NCBI GenBank assembly: GCA_000696115.1
Contig: JJOH01000016.1
Coordinates: 62,001-126,000, forward strand
Origin: Streptomyces olindensis
GTDB lineage: Bacteria; Actinomycetota; Actinomycetes; Streptomycetales; Streptomycetaceae
Direction of reading: 5' to 3'
DNA length: 64,000 nt
In this document: positions 39,696 to 47,126 of the stretch, piece by piece
Layout: the number at the start of each line of letters is the position of its first letter
How positions within the stretch are numbered: position 1 is the stretch's first letter
Program-made: the position numbers and the translations under genes
The notes under the pieces: model-generated
What the model was told of the DNA's origin: nothing
Database searches by the model: none
What the model saw: only the letters and a program-made list of their open reading frames with translations

Positions 39696-41347
39696 GAGGC
39701 GGCCTCGGGAGGGAGGGCGGCGCGGACCTGGGAGACCGTGAGCCACTGCTGCGGGGCCAGGATCTTGGTGACCTGCGGGGCGAAGGACGGGGAGGAGACC
39801 ACGACGTCCGCCGTCGGCCCGTCGGCGATCACCTCGCCGTCGGCGAGCAGGACCACCCGGTGCGCGATCGCGGCCGCCAGCTCCACGTCGTGCGTGGCCA
39901 GCACGATGGCGTGCCCCTCGGCAGCCAGGCCGCGCAGCACCGCGACCAGGCGGGCCTTCGCCGCGTAGTCCAGGCCCCGGGTCGGCTCGTCCAGCAGGAG
40001 CAGCGGGGGCCGGGCCGTCAGCACGACGGCCAGGGCCAGCGCGAGCCGCTGCCCCTCCGAGAGGTCCCGGGGGTGGGTGTCGTCGGTGACGCCCGGGAGC
40101 AGCTCCGTGACCAGGGCCCGGCAGGTGCCGGGGGACGCGCCCGCGTCCTTGTCGGCCGCCGCGCACTCGGCGGCGACGGTGTCGGCGTAGAGCAGGTCGC
40201 GGGGTTCCTGCGGGACCAGGCCGACCTTGCGGACGAGGTCCCTCGGGGCGGTGCGGTGGGGGACGGCTTCGCCGAGGCGGACGGTTCCCGAGCTGGGCTT
40301 CACGAGACCCACCAGGGAGTTCAGCAGGGTGGACTTTCCGGCGCCGTTGCGGCCCATCAGGGCGACGGTCTCGCCGGGGGTGATGGTGAGGTCGATGGTG
40401 CGGAGGGCCTGGATGCGGGCGCGGGTGACCGAGAGGGAGTGGAGTGCGCCTACCGGGGTGTGGGGTTCGGAGGGTGCGCGGGTGCGGCGTGTTTGTGGTT
40501 GATCGCGCAGTTCCCCGCGCCCCTTGAGGGCGTTTTCCAGCTGTTGCTTCAAATCCCCTGCCCGGCGCCTCGCGTCGCGGACCGTCATCGGTAGCGGTGT
40601 CCAGCCCGCCAGGCGGCCCAGCGCCACCACCGGCGGGTACACCGGTGACACGGCCATCACCTCGGCCGGAGAGCCCAGTACGGGGGCGGCGCCCGGGCTC
40701 GGCAGCAGGACGACCTGGTCGGCGTACTGGATGACGCGTTCCAGGCGGTGTTCGGCCATGAGGACCGTCGTGCCGAGGTCGTGCACGAGGCGCTGGAGGA
40801 CCGCCAGGACCTCCTCGGCCGCCGCCGGGTCGAGTGCGGAGGTCGGCTCGTCCAGGACGAGGACGCTCGGGTGCGCGGTGAGGACCGAGCCGATCGCGAC
40901 GCGCTGCTGCTGGCCGCCGGAGAGCGTGGCGATCGGCCGGTCGCGCAGGGCGGCGAGGCCGAGCAGGTCGAGGGTCTCCTCGACGCGGCGGCGCATCACC
41001 TCCGGGGCGAGGCCCAGCGACTCCATGCCGTAGGCGAGTTCGTCCTCCACGGTGTCGGTGACGAAGTGGGAGAGCGGGTCCTGGCCGACCGTGCCCACGA
41101 CGTCGGCGAGTTCGCGGGGTTTGTGGGTGCGCGTGTCGCGGCCGGCGACCGTGACCCGGCCGCGCAGCGTGCCGCCGGTGAAGTGCGGGACGAGACCGCT
41201 GACCGCGCCCAGGACCGTCGACTTGCCGACCCCGGACGGGCCCGCGAGGAGGACGAGTTCGCCCTCGGGGACCTCGAAGTCGACGCCCCGGACGGTCGGT
41301 TCGGCGGCCCCGTCGTATGTGACGGACACATCCTCGAAGCGGATCAC
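39692..41347 (-). CDS. Fused double ATPase of an ECF transporter (EcfA-EcfA')
   Basis: GTG at 41347 with AAAGGAG upstream, overlapping the EcfT stop (GTGA); 551 residues. The first ABC domain has Walker A AGPSGVGKST (35-44), signature LSGGQQQR (142-149) and Walker B VLVLDEPT (162-169). The second has Walker A MGRNGAGKST (331-340), signature LSEGQRLAL and Walker B LLLLDEPT. Both look functional. The linker (about 260-300) includes NALKGRGELRDQPQTRRT, which is encoded by a dispersed Streptomyces repeat (see 40491). It powers the ECF transporter with EcfT and the S component. Confidence 0.93.
   Translation of the reverse strand: MIRFEDVSVTYDGAAEPTVRGVDFEVPEGELVLLAGPSGVGKSTVLGAVSGLVPHFTGGTLRGRVTVAGRDTRTHKPRELADVVGTVGQDPLSHFVTDTVEDELAYGMESLGLAPEVMRRRVEETLDLLGLAALRDRPIATLSGGQQQRVAIGSVLTAHPSVLVLDEPTSALDPAAAEEVLAVLQRLVHDLGTTVLMAEHRLERVIQYADQVVLLPSPGAAPVLGSPAEVMAVSPVYPPVVALGRLAGWTPLPMTVRDARRRAGDLKQQLENALKGRGELRDQPQTRRTRAPSEPHTPVGALHSLSVTRARIQALRTIDLTITPGETVALMGRNGAGKSTLLNSLVGLVKPSSGTVRLGEAVPHRTAPRDLVRKVGLVPQEPRDLLYADTVAAECAAADKDAGASPGTCRALVTELLPGVTDDTHPRDLSEGQRLALALAVVLTARPPLLLLDEPTRGLDYAAKARLVAVLRGLAAEGHAIVLATHDVELAAAIAHRVVLLADGEVIADGPTADVVVSSPSFAPQVTKILAPQQWLTVSQVRAALPPEAAS
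40491..40530. repeat. Dispersed 24-bp-core repeat, copy inside the EcfA gene
   Basis: The 24 bp at 40501-40524 are identical to those at 55741-55764, which lie between genes. Here they are translated, on the minus strand, as part of the linker between the two ATPase domains. The core includes GCGCAGTTCCCCGCGCCCC. I know this sequence as a frequent intergenic repeat of Streptomyces. Confidence 0.85.
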
Positions 41348-42411
41348 GACGGCTCCTTTGGATCGGGGGCGACGAACGCGGGCAGCAGGCCGAGGAGTAC
41401 GGCCGCGGCCGGCCAGAGGGGGAGGGTGGGGGCGACGAGCGGGACCACGCCCGGGTGCAGGGCCGCGGGATCGCGGACGGAGGCGACGGTGAGGAGGGCC
41501 GCGACCGCCACGCCCGAGGCGACGACCAGCCAGGCGCGCAGGTCCCAGCGGTCCGGGCGGTAGCGGGTGCGCAGCGAGCGGCGGCCGCCGAGCTTGAGGC
41601 CCGCGAGGGCGGCGGTGACACCGACCAGCAGCACGGGCACGCCGTAGCTGCCGCCCTCGGCCGTGAGGAGCCCGTACGTTCCCGCGCACACGCCGAGCAG
41701 GCCGCCGAGGGTGAGCGCGGCGGTGGTCCGGCGCACCGCGGCGGGCACCTGGGCCGTGCGGCCGTAGCCGCGGGCGTCCATCGCGGCGGCGAGGGAGACC
41801 GAGCGCTCCAAGGCGCCCTCCAGAACCGGCAGTCCCACCTGCAGCAGGCCCCGGACGCCCTTGTCGGGACGGCCGCGCAGGCGGCGGGCGGCGCGCAGCC
41901 GCTGGACGTCGGCGATGAGGTGCGGCGCGAAGGTGAGGGCCACGACCACCGCGACGCCCGTCTCGTAGAGCGCGCCCGGGAGGGACTTGAGCAGGCGGGA
42001 GGGGTTCGCGAGGGCGTTCGCGGCGCCGACGCAGATGAGCAGCGTGGCCAGTTTCAGGCCGTCGTAGAGGGCGAAGGTCAGGGCCTCCGCGGTGACCTCG
42101 CCGCCGAGGCGGATGCCCTGCGCCCAGGCGGGCAGGGCGGCTTCGGGGAGGGTGAACAGGATGCGCGTGCCCGGGATGGGGGAGCCGAGGAGTGTCGCGA
42201 AGAGCAGACGGATCAGCAGCACGGCGAGGGCGAGTTTGACGAAGGCGCCGTAGGAGCGGGACCAGGGGGTGTCGGGGCGACGGGTGGCCACGACGTACGC
42301 GGAGACGGCGATGAGGAGGGCGAGGAGGAGGGGGTTGGTGGTGCGGGTGGCCGCGGTGCCGAGGCAGAGGGCCCACAGCCACCAGGCGCCGGGGTGGAGC
42401 GACCTACCCAC
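41344..42411 (-). CDS. EcfT transmembrane component (CbiQ family)
   Basis: Protein of 355 residues with a GTG start inside the end of the SCO2322 gene (8-bp overlap). Hydrophobic with about eight helices. The CbiQ/EcfT coupling helices are visible as the two Ala-Arg-Gly-type motifs: QRLRAARRLRG (about 180-190) and AAMDARGYGRT (about 216-226), which contact the ATPases. Longer than average because of extra C-terminal helices. Forms the membrane part of the ECF transporter. Confidence 0.9.
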   Translation of the reverse strand: MGRSLHPGAWWLWALCLGTAATRTTNPLLLALLIAVSAYVVATRRPDTPWSRSYGAFVKLALAVLLIRLLFATLLGSPIPGTRILFTLPEAALPAWAQGIRLGGEVTAEALTFALYDGLKLATLLICVGAANALANPSRLLKSLPGALYETGVAVVVALTFAPHLIADVQRLRAARRLRGRPDKGVRGLLQVGLPVLEGALERSVSLAAAMDARGYGRTAQVPAAVRRTTAALTLGGLLGVCAGTYGLLTAEGGSYGVPVLLVGVTAALAGLKLGGRRSLRTRYRPDRWDLRAWLVVASGVAVAALLTVASVRDPAALHPGVVPLVAPTLPLWPAAAVLLGLLPAFVAPDPKEPS

Positions 42412-43033
42412 GCCGGCGTACCTGCCAGAGCGCCGCTCCGCCCAGCAGCACCACCACCGCGATGCCCGCCACCAGACCGAGGGACGGGCCGTCGTCCGGC
42501 CGGTCGGCCTGCTCCGCCGTCGGGTTCCGCTTCTTCGCCACCGGTTCGCCGCAGCCCTGCTCGGGGTAGCCCGAGATCGCGCACAGCAGGGCGTTGGTGT
42601 CGTAGCGCAGCGGCTTGGCCACCGCGGCCAGGGCCTGTGCCGTGGTCGCGTCGGGGGAGACCCGGGCGCAGGCCGTTCGCGCGGAGGGCGGGGTCTCGCC
42701 CTCGGGGGCGTCCGCGGGGGTGCCGAAGTCGAGGAGCAGGGCGACGCGCTTGCTGCCGTCCCGGGCGGGCGTCTTCGCGCAGATCGACGCGAAGTCGGCC
42801 CGGCCGCGCGGCCGGACCGCGTCCGAGGAGTCCTCGCTCACCGCGAACCGGAAGCCCTGGACGTCACCGTCCGACGGGCGGGTCGTGGACGGCCCCTGGG
42901 TGGCGTAGACCCAGCGGTCGCCGTCGCGCTCCCAGAACGACCAGTAGCGGTAACCGGCAGCCTGGGCCGCCTGACCCACGCCCGCGACGAGCAGCAGCGA
43001 GGCCAGCAGGACGAGAACGGCCCGGCGGATCAC
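42404..43033 (-). CDS. SCO2322-family secreted anchored protein (transcobalamin beta-domain-like)
   Basis: GTG at 43033 overlaps the previous stop (GTGA); 209 residues. Signal peptide (VLVLLASLLLVAGVGQAAQA) and a C-terminal transmembrane anchor (SLGLVAGIAVVVLLGGAALW) followed by Arg residues, so the domain is outside the membrane. The domain begins GYRYWSFWERDGDRWVYATQGPSTTRPSDGDVQGFRFA, a pattern like the DUF4430/transcobalamin C-terminal beta domain (YW-F/W ... DGD-V-x-x-F). Four cysteines. The family name is known; its role is not. With the preceding toroid protein it may form a two-part B12-binding receptor (inference). Confidence 0.82.
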   Translation of the reverse strand: MIRRAVLVLLASLLLVAGVGQAAQAAGYRYWSFWERDGDRWVYATQGPSTTRPSDGDVQGFRFAVSEDSSDAVRPRGRADFASICAKTPARDGSKRVALLLDFGTPADAPEGETPPSARTACARVSPDATTAQALAAVAKPLRYDTNALLCAISGYPEQGCGEPVAKKRNPTAEQADRPDDGPSLGLVAGIAVVVLLGGAALWQVRRRG

Positions 43034-44238
43034 AGCTGCTGCTTCCGGCGGCCGGTGAACAGGAAGCCGATGCCGATCCCGGCGACGAGGCAGACACCGA
43101 CGTACCACCACACGCCGAACACGGAGTCCGAGTCCTTCTCGCCCTTGTCGTCGGCGGCGTTCGTCCGCTCGGCGGCCTGCGGGGCCGGCCCCGTCGCGTT
43201 CAACTGCTTCACCAGGTCCGCGCCGCCGAAGTCGCGCGGGTCCGTGCCCGTCGCGTGCGCGGCGAAGACGAGCTGGGCGTAGGCGGCGGGACCGTTCTGG
43301 GCGGCCCAGGTCGCGGCGTTCTCCTCCAGCCAGCGCAGGGACTTCTCCGCCTGCCCGGTGTCGCCGCGAGCGGCGAGCGCGACGACCGCGTCGGCCGTGT
43401 TGCCGTAGTCGGGCTGGGGCTCGGCACCGGCCAGGGCGGACATCAGGTGGTCGTCGTCCTTGCCGAGGGCGGACGTGAGGTATGCGGCCCCGTTCGCCGC
43501 CGCCTGCTCCGGCGTACGCGGCTGTGCGCAGGCCGCGTCGGACTTCTCGCCCGGCTTCACCACCATGCCCTTGCCCAGCGCGCCCAGCACCCCCGCCGCC
43601 GTGGCGTCCGCGTTGGCGGTCAGCTTCCCCTTCTTGTCCGGCTGGAACGCGAACGCGCCGTCGCCGTCCCCGCCGCACGGCAGCGCGAGCTTCAGCAGCG
43701 CGTCGTAGGGCGACTTGCCGCCCTTCTCGACCTGGTCCGGCTTCTCGCCCACGGCCGTGAGCGCGCCGATGACGACCGACGTCGAGTTGGTGTCGCTGGC
43801 ACCGCCCGCCGAGTAACCCCAGCCGCCGTCCCCGTTCTGGACGGACTTCAGCCAGCCGACGGCCTTGGCCGTGACGTCGTCGTGGCCACCGAGCGCGGCC
43901 AGCGCCTGCACGGCGGCGGACGTCGCGTTGGTGTCGAGCATCGTCCTGGCGTCGCACGCCGTCGTCGGGTCGGGGCGGTACGCGGCGAATCCGCCGTCCG
44001 CGCACTGCTGCCGCACCAGCCACTCCACCGACTTCGCCGCCGGCTTCACCCCGACCGTGTCCTGCGCGAGCAGCGCGAGCGACTGGCGCCAGACGCCGTC
44101 GTACTTCGGGTCCTTGTCGCCGTACAGGGCGGAGGGGAACGCCTGGGACGGCGAGGGGGACGGGGCGGCGGTGGCCGGCGCGGCGGCGCCGATCACGGCG
44201 ACGGCGGCCAGGACCGCGGCGCTGCGGCGGACGTTCAT
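43030..44238 (-). CDS. Secreted anchored alpha/alpha-toroid protein (prenyltransferase/squalene-oxidase repeat; intrinsic-factor alpha-domain-like)
   Basis: ATG at 44238; 402 residues. Signal peptide ending ATA near residue 25. Repeats of the prenyltransferase/cyclase toroid follow (SVEWLVRQQCADGGFAAY, AVGWLKSVQNGDGGWGY, AAGVLGALGK, AVVALAARGDTGQAEKSLRWLEENA). C-terminal transmembrane helix (VWWYVGVCLVAGIGIGFLF) and basic tail. No DXDD or zinc motif of true cyclases or prenyltransferases. Vertebrate intrinsic factor and transcobalamin use the same toroid as their B12-binding alpha domain. It is the first gene of the ECF operon behind a cobalamin-type riboswitch, which favours a B12-capture role. 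Confidence 0.85.
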   Translation of the reverse strand: MNVRRSAAVLAAVAVIGAAAPATAAPSPSPSQAFPSALYGDKDPKYDGVWRQSLALLAQDTVGVKPAAKSVEWLVRQQCADGGFAAYRPDPTTACDARTMLDTNATSAAVQALAALGGHDDVTAKAVGWLKSVQNGDGGWGYSAGGASDTNSTSVVIGALTAVGEKPDQVEKGGKSPYDALLKLALPCGGDGDGAFAFQPDKKGKLTANADATAAGVLGALGKGMVVKPGEKSDAACAQPRTPEQAAANGAAYLTSALGKDDDHLMSALAGAEPQPDYGNTADAVVALAARGDTGQAEKSLRWLEENAATWAAQNGPAAYAQLVFAAHATGTDPRDFGGADLVKQLNATGPAPQAAERTNAADDKGEKDSDSVFGVWWYVGVCLVAGIGIGFLFTGRRKQQL

Positions 44239-44361
44239 GATCGGCGGGTGCCTCTCCCTGTGGGGGAGCCGGGCAGCACGGGACACCCCGGCGGCTCGGC
44301 TCCGTATACCTCGACGGTGCCGTGCACCGGCGGGCTGCCGGGCACGTGAGCCGGTCACGAA

Positions 44362-44487
44362 CCGTACGGGGCGATCCGGCTCACCGCCGTGGGCGGCGGT
44401 TCACGATAGGGGTCTCCCCTGTTCGAGCGAAGTCGAGAACTTGGGGAAGGGGCAGCGCCGGAATTGCACCGGCTTCCCCCCGTACGG
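44362..44487 (-). promoter_or_regulatory. Cobalamin-type riboswitch, carrying an inserted repeat
   Basis: On the minus strand the core GGAAGCCGGTGCAATTCC, continuing GGCGCTGCCCC, matches the conserved cobalamin-riboswitch block GGGAA-N-CCGGUG-N-AAUCCGG-N-GCUGCCC. A later GAGCCGGATCGCC resembles its 3' block. A perfect 10-bp closing stem joins 44478-44487 to 44362-44371. The middle part (44409-44452) is a dispersed palindromic element. The usual GCAACUGU and GCCACUG blocks are not seen, so function may be altered. The leader ends about 120 bp before the toroid gene. Confidence 0.7.
44409..44452. repeat. Dispersed palindromic element, copy 2 (inside the riboswitch)
   Basis: Starts GGGGTCTCCCCTGTTCGAGC, then GAAGTCGAGAACTTGGGG. 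Same layout as 27131-27170. It lies directly after the CTGCCCC block of the cobalamin aptamer when read on the minus strand. Confidence 0.75.
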
Positions 44488-44575
44488 TGTGATGACGACC
44501 CGCTTACTGTACCCGCACGTAGGAAGCGGCCCGAGGGCCCCGGGCGGGCCGCCCGGCGCCGGGTAGCGTCGTCCC

Positions 44576-45253
44576 ATGCCGACCCCACCCCCCGGCAGGC
44601 TGCTCGGCTCGGGCCGTCGCGCCGACGTCTACGAGATCGACGAGGCGTGGGTGCTGCGCCGCGAGCGGGAGGGTGGTGGTGACGCGGCGGCCGAGGGTGC
44701 CGTGATGGCGCATGTGCACGCCCACGGCTACCCGGTCCCCCGGGTCCGCCCGTCCGGTTCGCGCACCGACCTGGTGATGGAGCGGCTCTCCGGCCCGACC
44801 ATGCTCCAGGCGTGCCTCGCGGGCACCCTGGACGTGACGGAGGCGGGCTCGACCCTCGCCCGGCTGCTGCGCGAGCTGCACGCCGTCCCCGCGCTGCGCT
44901 CCACCGACCCGGCCGTCCGTGTCCTCCACCTGGACCTCCACCCGGAGAACGTGATCCTCACGCCCGACGGCCCCCGCGTCATCGACTGGTCCGACGCGGC
45001 GGAGGGCGACCCGGGCCTGGACTGGGCGGCGTCCGCGGTGATCCTCGCGCAGGCCGCCGTCGCCGGGGACGCGCTCTCCGCGCCCGCCCGCGCCATGCTG
45101 ACCGCCCTGCTGGCCGACCCGTCCCCGCTCACCCGGCCGGCCCTCGACGAAGCCCTGCGCCGCCGTGCCGCCAACCCCACCATGGACGAGAGGGAAGTCG
45201 AACTGCTGGGAACCGCCGGGGAGTTGATCCTCTCCACAGCGCGGACAAGCTAA
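44576..45253 (+). CDS. APH-type phosphotransferase
   Basis: Protein of 225 residues. Kinase-like fold of the aminoglycoside/choline phosphotransferase group: nucleotide loop LLGSGRRADVYEID, catalytic loop VLHLDLHPENVILT (about 121-134; Asp base) and metal motif VIDWSDAAEGDPGLDWA. Shorter than true aminoglycoside kinases (about 260 or more), so the substrate is open. It begins an apparent unit with the next gene (33-bp gap) and is divergent from the B12 operon. Confidence 0.85.
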   Translation: MPTPPPGRLLGSGRRADVYEIDEAWVLRREREGGGDAAAEGAVMAHVHAHGYPVPRVRPSGSRTDLVMERLSGPTMLQACLAGTLDVTEAGSTLARLLRELHAVPALRSTDPAVRVLHLDLHPENVILTPDGPRVIDWSDAAEGDPGLDWAASAVILAQAAVAGDALSAPARAMLTALLADPSPLTRPALDEALRRRAANPTMDEREVELLGTAGELILSTARTS

Positions 45254-45286
45254 CGTTGGCCTTCCCGACCACACGCAGGAGCGTCC

Positions 45287-46102
45287 ATGACCGACCAGGC
45301 GGAGAACCCCGGGCAGGAGCCCTTCCCCAAGATCGACACCTCGGTGCCGCACTCGGCCCGGATCTGGAACTACTGGCTGGGCGGGAAGGACAACTACGAG
45401 GTCGACCGGGTGGCCGGTGACGCCTTCCGCGAGATCTTCCCCGGCATCGAGACCGGCGCCCGCGCCGCCCGCTACTTCCTCGCCCGCGCCGTCCGCCACC
45501 TGGCCGCCGAGGAGGGCATCCGCCAGTTCCTGGACATCGGCACCGGCCTGCCCAACGTGGACAACACCCACCAGATCGCCCAGCGCGTGGCCCCGGAGAG
45601 CCGGATCGTCTACGTCGACAACGACCCGCTGGTGCTGGCCCACGCCCGCGCACTGCTCACCAGCACCCCTCAGGGCGTCACCAACTACGTCGACGCCGAT
45701 CTGCGCGAGCCGAGCACGATCATCCGGGAAGCCGGCAAGACGCTGGACTTCGACCGGCCCGTCGCCCTCATGCTGATGGGCATCCTCGGCCACATCGAGG
45801 ACCACGACGAGGCGCGCTCCATCGTGCGGGAGTTGGTGGACGCCCTGCCCTCCGGCAGCTACCTCGTGCAGTACGACTCCACCGACACCAGCGAGGACTA
45901 CGTCAGGGCCATCCGGCAGTACAACGAGGGTGGTTCGATCCCGTACATCCTGCGCAGCCCCGAGCAGATCGCGCGCTACTTCGACGGTCTGGAGCTGCTC
46001 GAACCGGGTGTGACGTCGTGCTCCCGCTGGCGGCCCGACGCGGAGGCGCTGGGCCTGCCCGCGGAGGTGCACCAGTACGGCGGTGTCGCCCGCAAGAACT
46101 GA
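45287..46102 (+). CDS. SAM-dependent methyltransferase (PF04672 type)
   Basis: Protein of 271 residues with the hallmarks of the actinobacterial family: IDTSVPHSARIWNYWLGGKDNYEVDR near the start, SAM site FLDIGTGLPNVDNTHQIAQ, and VYVDNDPLVLAHARALL with the acidic SAM-ribose residue. Substrate unknown. These genes are often next to DUF5753 XRE regulators in Streptomyces, as here (convergent neighbour 17 bp away). ATG start preceded by AGGAG. Confidence 0.9.
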   Translation: MTDQAENPGQEPFPKIDTSVPHSARIWNYWLGGKDNYEVDRVAGDAFREIFPGIETGARAARYFLARAVRHLAAEEGIRQFLDIGTGLPNVDNTHQIAQRVAPESRIVYVDNDPLVLAHARALLTSTPQGVTNYVDADLREPSTIIREAGKTLDFDRPVALMLMGILGHIEDHDEARSIVRELVDALPSGSYLVQYDSTDTSEDYVRAIRQYNEGGSIPYILRSPEQIARYFDGLELLEPGVTSCSRWRPDAEALGLPAEVHQYGGVARKN

Positions 46103-46119
46103 GCCGTCGGGTCTCCACG

Positions 46120-47031
46120 TCAGGTCTCCTGGAGGAGGCGGTGCAGGATGGTCGGAGTCTCGTCCGGTGACTCGGCTTCGACCACCAGCCGGTTCATGGC
46201 GTCCCAGTAGCGCTCGATCTCGGCAGGCCGGTCGGGGTAGAGGGCGGTGGTGAGCTTCTCGAGGTAGACCACGTCCGGCAACTGCCCGCCCGGCAGCCGC
46301 AGGATGGTGACCGGGCCGCCCTCCGCGGCGTGCCCGCCGGCGTGGAACGGCAGGATCTGCACCGTGACCTGCGGCAGCCGGCACATCTCGATGAGATGCC
46401 GGAGCTGGGCGCGCATCACCCGGATGCCGCCGACCGGGCGGCGCAGCGCCGCCTCGTCCAGCACCGCCCAGAGCTGGGTCGCCGGCTGCCGGTGCAGGAT
46501 CCGCTGCCGGGTCATCCGCAGCGCGAGACGGCGGTCGATCTCCTCGGCGCCGGCGTCCGGGTGGGCCAGCCGGATGGCGGCGCGCGCGTAGTCGGCGGTC
46601 TGCAGCAGCCCGGGAACGCGCTGGACCTGGTAGCAGCGGATGAGGCTCGCCGCCTGTTCCGCCCCGAGGTAGCTCTGCATCCAGGTGGGCACCACGTCGC
46701 TGTAGTACCGCCACCAGGCGGGGGTGTTGGCCTGTTCGGCCAGTGCCAGCAGCGTGGCGCGTTCGGCCTCGTCCGTGACGCCGTAGAGCGTCAGCAGGTC
46801 GGCGACGTCCCGCAGTTTGACGCCGTGGCGCCCGGCCTCCAGTCGGCTGATCTTGGAGGAGGAGGCGCGGATGACGTGCCCCGCGTCCGCGCGGGAGATG
46901 CCCCGCTCCTGCCGCAGCCCGCGCAGCCGTGCGCCCAGCGCCAGCCGCGGCACCATGGGTCCCGCCGACCGGCCGTCCAGGGCTCCGCTGCCGGTCGATG
47001 GATGTGCGGCCTTGTCGGTGCCCATGGGCAT
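46120..47031 (-). CDS. XRE-family regulator with DUF5753 domain
   Basis: Protein of 303 residues (or 301 from the second ATG at 47025). Helix-turn-helix at about 33-88 (LGARLRGLRQERGISRADAGHVIRASSSKISRLEAGRHGVKLRDVADLL), then the DUF5753 domain, with PTWMQSYLGAEQAASLIRCYQVQRVPGLLQTADYARAAI and a C-terminal QILPFHAGGHAAEGGPVTIL region. Such regulators usually have a small DUF397 partner gene next door; none is visible here. Target unknown. Confidence 0.9.
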   Translation of the reverse strand: MPMGTDKAAHPSTGSGALDGRSAGPMVPRLALGARLRGLRQERGISRADAGHVIRASSSKISRLEAGRHGVKLRDVADLLTLYGVTDEAERATLLALAEQANTPAWWRYYSDVVPTWMQSYLGAEQAASLIRCYQVQRVPGLLQTADYARAAIRLAHPDAGAEEIDRRLALRMTRQRILHRQPATQLWAVLDEAALRRPVGGIRVMRAQLRHLIEMCRLPQVTVQILPFHAGGHAAEGGPVTILRLPGGQLPDVVYLEKLTTALYPDRPAEIERYWDAMNRLVVEAESPDETPTILHRLLQET

Positions 47032-47126
47032 GTCTCCCGGTGCGAGCGGTGCGTCCGACCATCCTAGAGGGCGCCGGTCGACGTCAAGGGCCTTGTGCCG
47101 CAGGCAAGTTCACCTGTGCTACCGCC

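Noticed and set aside
43030..44238. True squalene cyclase or protein prenyltransferase
   Set aside because: Signal peptide, membrane anchor and absence of DXDD or zinc ligands argue against an enzyme of that kind.
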